This document shows positions 6,014 through 8,601 of a DNA stretch of 8,601 bases, in pieces. The stretch comes from Desulfocicer vacuolatum DSM 3385. GTDB lineage: Bacteria; Desulfobacterota; Desulfobacteria; Desulfobacterales; SURF-7. A model generated the notes under the pieces. The model saw only the letters and a program-made list of their open reading frames with translations, ran no database searches and had not been told where the DNA came from. The stretch spans positions 1 through 8,601 of the forward strand of contig CAMBQS010000132.1 of the NCBI GenBank assembly GCA_945870015.1, in the 5' to 3' direction. Numbering within the stretch: the stretch's first letter is position 1; each line of letters begins with the position of its first letter. Made by a program: the position numbers and the translations under genes.

Positions 6014-8393
6014 CCACCCTGGAAGGCCCGTGGCAGAGAAAAATAATCTCTCTCGAATTTTTCGTCTCAAAGAAGCCGTACAAAAAGCCAATCCGGGAAT
6101 CTGTACGGACCGGTCTGACATCTGGACAGCTTATCACAAGATATCCGATAATCGAAAAAAATCCCCTCACATACAGATGGCTGAGGCCTTGCGAGAAGTG
6201 TTGATGAATAAACAGATTCACATCTATCCAGATGAATTGATTGTCGGAAACTATTCTTCCAAAAGAGTCGGCGGATCTATTTTCCCGGAGCTTCATGGCG
6301 TTCCTGTATTGTTGGATATTTTCAAGTTTTCAAAACGGAAGGTCAATCCTCTTCAAGTCTCCGGAAAGGAAATCCGGAACCTGCTGAAAATCATTCCATT
6401 CTGGAGTTTCCGGTTTCTTGCATTAAAATCATACCGGTCTCCGTTTCAACTTATCCGGCTGCTGATTCATCAACTCAAAGGGTATTTTTATATTATCAAT
6501 GAATCCGGCGGAATCTCCCATATTGCCCCGGATTATGAAAAACTGATTACCGTGGGTACAGAGGGCATCGTGGCAGAGGCTGCCAAATTCCAGGAGAAAA
6601 CGAAAAAGGACACGGAAAAATGGTATTTTTATGAAGCCGTAAAAATCATCGCCCATGCACTTACAGAATTTGGAGACCGCTATGCAAATCTTGCTCAGAA
6701 AATGGCTGAGTCGGAATCCGATTCCAATCGAAAGCAGGAGTTGCTGGAGATCGCCCAAACCTGTCGAAATGTACCCAGAAAAGGAGCCTCGTCATTTCAG
6801 GAAGCGGTTCAATCTCTGTTTTTTGCCCAGATTGCCATCAACCTGGAAAGCCTCGATAACTCTGTCTGCCCCGGACGGATGGATCAGTATCTGTACCCAT
6901 TTTATTATACAGATATTCAACAGCATAAAATTACCAGGGACAAGGCCAAAGAAATCCTGTCTGCCTTTTCAATAAAAACATCCGAAATCATACCTGTTTT
7001 TTCTGAATACCTGACCGGAATTCATGGCGGAATGTTCAACGGCCAGGTGGTTACCGTGGGTGGATTACGGCCGGATGGAACAGACGGAACCAATGACCTG
7101 ACCTATGTTTTTCTGGAAATCATGGATGAACTGCGTATGCGTCAACCCAATTATCATGCACGGATATCCAGTCATTCTCCTCAAAAATATGTTGATCAGA
7201 TCAATCAAATGTTGTCCGGAGGAAGCAATTCTCCCGCACTATATAATGACACGGTAATTGTAAATACCATGGTTCAACATGGATATTCAGTAGAAGATGC
7301 AAGGGATTATACCGGAGTCGGATGTGTTGAGCCGGTAGCACAGGGGAAAAGCTTTTCATCAACCGATGCTGCACTTGTTAATGTCCCTTTGATTCTGGAA
7401 CTGGCACTCAATCAGGGCAAACGGTTTGGTTCCTGGTTCAGGTCCGGAGCGAAAAGCATGCCGGTCGAAAACATGCGGTCTATGGATGATGTCAAAACCG
7501 CTTTTGAGGTTCAGCTTGCGGATCAGGTCTCCCGGTTGATAAAAGATCTTCAGGCCATTGAAATTGCAAATCGAAAATTTCATCCAACCCCTCTTTCAAG
7601 CTGCCTCCTGAATGGGTGTCTTGAAAACGGTATATGCTCAACAGCAGGAGGTGCCCGGTACAATTTTTCCGGTATCCAATGCGTAGCCCCGGCTGATACA
7701 GGCGACTCTCTTTATGCCATTGAAAAATCAGTGTTTATCGATAAAAAAATAACACTTCCTGCCCTCGTGGAACAACTCAACCAAAATCTGTCAGATAAAC
7801 AGCTCCGGGCTTATTTACGAGGGCTTGAAAAATTCGGCAACGATCATTCGGATGCGGATAAATGGACAGTTTATGTGGTTGATAAATTTACCGATGAATT
7901 GAACCGATATCAAAATACCCGCGGAGGCCGTTATGTTACAGGCCTCTATTCGGTTACCATACATGAATACTACGGAAGGATTACAGGTGCGCTTCCAAAC
8001 GGCAGGAAAAAAGGAGAGAGTTTCGCTTCCGGGATTTCTCCTTCCAATGGAATGGACAGGCTTGGCCCGACAGCGCTCATCAATTCGATTAATCGGATTG
8101 ATTTTACCAAAACCGCCAATGGAATCAACCTGAACCTGAAGTTTGACAGCCAGACACTCCGGGGGTCTACCGGCAAACTTGCATTAAAAAACCTGTTGTC
8201 AACCTATTTCAGAAAAGGAGGCATGCAGGCCCAGGTGAATGTCCTGGACCCCGCCATGCTGCTCGCTGCAAAGGAAAACCCGGATCTGTATCCCAATCTT
8301 CTTGTCCGGGTTTCCGGGTATTCAGCCTATTTTAACGATCTTTCACCGGAGATGCAGGATGAGATTATCCAGCGAAGCCGTCTTACAAACTGA
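5994..8393 (+). CDS. Glycyl radical enzyme of the dehydratase/C-X lyase-like group, substrate unknown
   Basis: A 799-residue PFL-like enzyme with a pyruvate formate-lyase domain and a C-terminal glycine radical domain. The radical glycine is G775 in RVSGYS (772-777), 25 residues from the end, as usual. The thiyl cysteine is C444 in TGVGCVEP, with E446 giving the Cys-x-Glu motif of dehydratases, choline lyase and 4-hydroxyphenylacetate decarboxylase; pyruvate formate-lyase instead has two adjacent Cys. By my alignment from memory to B12-independent glycerol dehydratase, H176, S290 and D458 match pocket residues, while an expected His is N289. Residues 127-167 hold many Lys/Arg and aromatic residues but no acidic one. 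There is no microcompartment targeting peptide. ATG 5994 is chosen because AAGGAGA lies 6 nt upstream. Database names for it may say formate acetyltransferase; the Cys motif argues against that. It is coupled to the activase and overlaps the alanine dehydrogenase end. Confidence 0.93.
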   Translation: MLFYTTDHPGRPVAEKNNLSRIFRLKEAVQKANPGICTDRSDIWTAYHKISDNRKKSPHIQMAEALREVLMNKQIHIYPDELIVGNYSSKRVGGSIFPELHGVPVLLDIFKFSKRKVNPLQVSGKEIRNLLKIIPFWSFRFLALKSYRSPFQLIRLLIHQLKGYFYIINESGGISHIAPDYEKLITVGTEGIVAEAAKFQEKTKKDTEKWYFYEAVKIIAHALTEFGDRYANLAQKMAESESDSNRKQELLEIAQTCRNVPRKGASSFQEAVQSLFFAQIAINLESLDNSVCPGRMDQYLYPFYYTDIQQHKITRDKAKEILSAFSIKTSEIIPVFSEYLTGIHGGMFNGQVVTVGGLRPDGTDGTNDLTYVFLEIMDELRMRQPNYHARISSHSPQKYVDQINQMLSGGSNSPALYNDTVIVNTMVQHGYSVEDARDYTGVGCVEPVAQGKSFSSTDAALVNVPLILELALNQGKRFGSWFRSGAKSMPVENMRSMDDVKTAFEVQLADQVSRLIKDLQAIEIANRKFHPTPLSSCLLNGCLENGICSTAGGARYNFSGIQCVAPADTGDSLYAIEKSVFIDKKITLPALVEQLNQNLSDKQLRAYLRGLEKFGNDHSDADKWTVYVVDKFTDELNRYQNTRGGRYVTGLYSVTIHEYYGRITGALPNGRKKGESFASGISPSNGMDRLGPTALINSINRIDFTKTANGINLNLKFDSQTLRGSTGKLALKNLLSTYFRKGGMQAQVNVLDPAMLLAAKENPDLYPNLLVRVSGYSAYFNDLSPEMQDEIIQRSRLTN

Positions 8394-8601
8394 CCGGTGA
8401 ATGTTTCATCCCAAAGGCATTGGCGACCTCTTCGCAGGTTAATTGCCCCTTGTAAACATTCAGGCCTCGTTCCAAAGCCGAATTTTCCTTGAGGGCTTTT
8501 TGTAAACCTTTATTGGCCAGCTCCAGAACATAAGAGAGCGTTACATTGGTCAATGCATAGGTTGATGTGCGCGGTACAGCTCCCGGCATATTGGCAACAC
8601 A
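8383..8601 (-). CDS. ald: Alanine dehydrogenase, C-terminal part only
   Basis: The last 72 residues of a minus-strand gene whose start lies beyond the right edge; the frame is open to base 8601. Alanine dehydrogenase interconverts L-alanine and pyruvate plus ammonia with NAD, in the cytosol. The segment VANMPGAVPRTSTYALTN, then YVLELANKGLQKAL and GLNVYKGQLTCEEVANAFG, matches the conserved C-terminal region of this roughly 370-residue family closely. The stop codon is TAA (complement of 8383-8385). The 3' end converges on the GRE gene with an 11-nt overlap of coding sequence, so each transcript must run into or stop within the other. The NAD-binding and catalytic regions are outside the window. 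Confidence 0.95.
   Translation of the reverse strand, partial: CVANMPGAVPRTSTYALTNVTLSYVLELANKGLQKALKENSALERGLNVYKGQLTCEEVANAFGMKHSPVSL

Noticed and set aside
5994..6100. Microcompartment encapsulation peptide at the GRE N-terminus
   Set aside because: The protein enters the normal GRE start region within about 20 residues, with no amphipathic extension, and no shell gene is in the window.
5790..6296. 168-codon antisense frame across the activase/GRE junction
   Set aside because: It is antisense to two clearly conserved coding sequences and has no family resemblance.
5994..8393. Fumarate-adding enzyme (benzyl- or alkylsuccinate synthase) as identity of the GRE
   Set aside because: The Cys-x-Glu motif and dehydratase-like pocket residues fit eliminating or dehydrating GREs better, and no small accessory subunit genes are present. 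A family tree would settle it.

Overview
The window looks like a chromosomal segment from an anaerobic bacterium, most likely a Desulfobacterota (Desulfobacterales-type sulfate reducer). The basis is mixed. A glycyl radical enzyme (GRE) and its activase point to strict anaerobiosis. GatA implies the amidotransferase route to Gln-tRNA and/or Asn-tRNA. MutL carries the endonuclease motif of bacteria that lack MutH. The gene order gatA - small gene - mutL and the small ComFB-like and lipoprotein genes also feel familiar from that group, but this taxonomic call is inference. Base composition is moderate and even across the window, and I see no transposase, integrase, tRNA, rRNA or CRISPR array.

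Left block (1-3609, plus strand): the 3' four-fifths of gatA, a 62-residue gene of unknown function (1180-1368), mutL (GTG start, 1381-3261) and a ComFB-family gene (3298-3609). Spacings are short (19, 12 and 36 nt) with no visible terminator, so they may be co-transcribed. Middle block (3610-4319): a 199-nt gap with a weak promoter candidate and a dense palindrome cluster, a small lipoprotein gene (3809-4234), then an 85-nt gap holding a better sigma70-like promoter candidate. Right block (4320-8393): a tightly overlapping three-gene operon of a DPM1-like family 2 glycosyltransferase, a GRE-activating radical SAM enzyme with two extra 4Fe-4S motifs, and a GRE. Finally, the 3' end of an alanine dehydrogenase gene enters from the right on the minus strand and overlaps the GRE stop by 11 nt.

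The most interesting part is the right block. The GRE has the complete radical machinery (thiyl Cys, Cys-X-Glu motif, C-terminal glycyl loop) and keeps most residues of a diol-dehydratase-like pocket. One expected pocket His appears to be Asn, and an acid-free basic/hydrophobic stretch precedes the pocket. Its substrate cannot be read from the sequence. Its translational coupling to a sugar transferase, rather than to an aldehyde dehydrogenase or microcompartment genes, is unusual and suggests an undescribed pathway; that is inference. Three starts were moved to better-supported ATGs: the small gene (1180), the lipoprotein (3809) and the GRE (5994).
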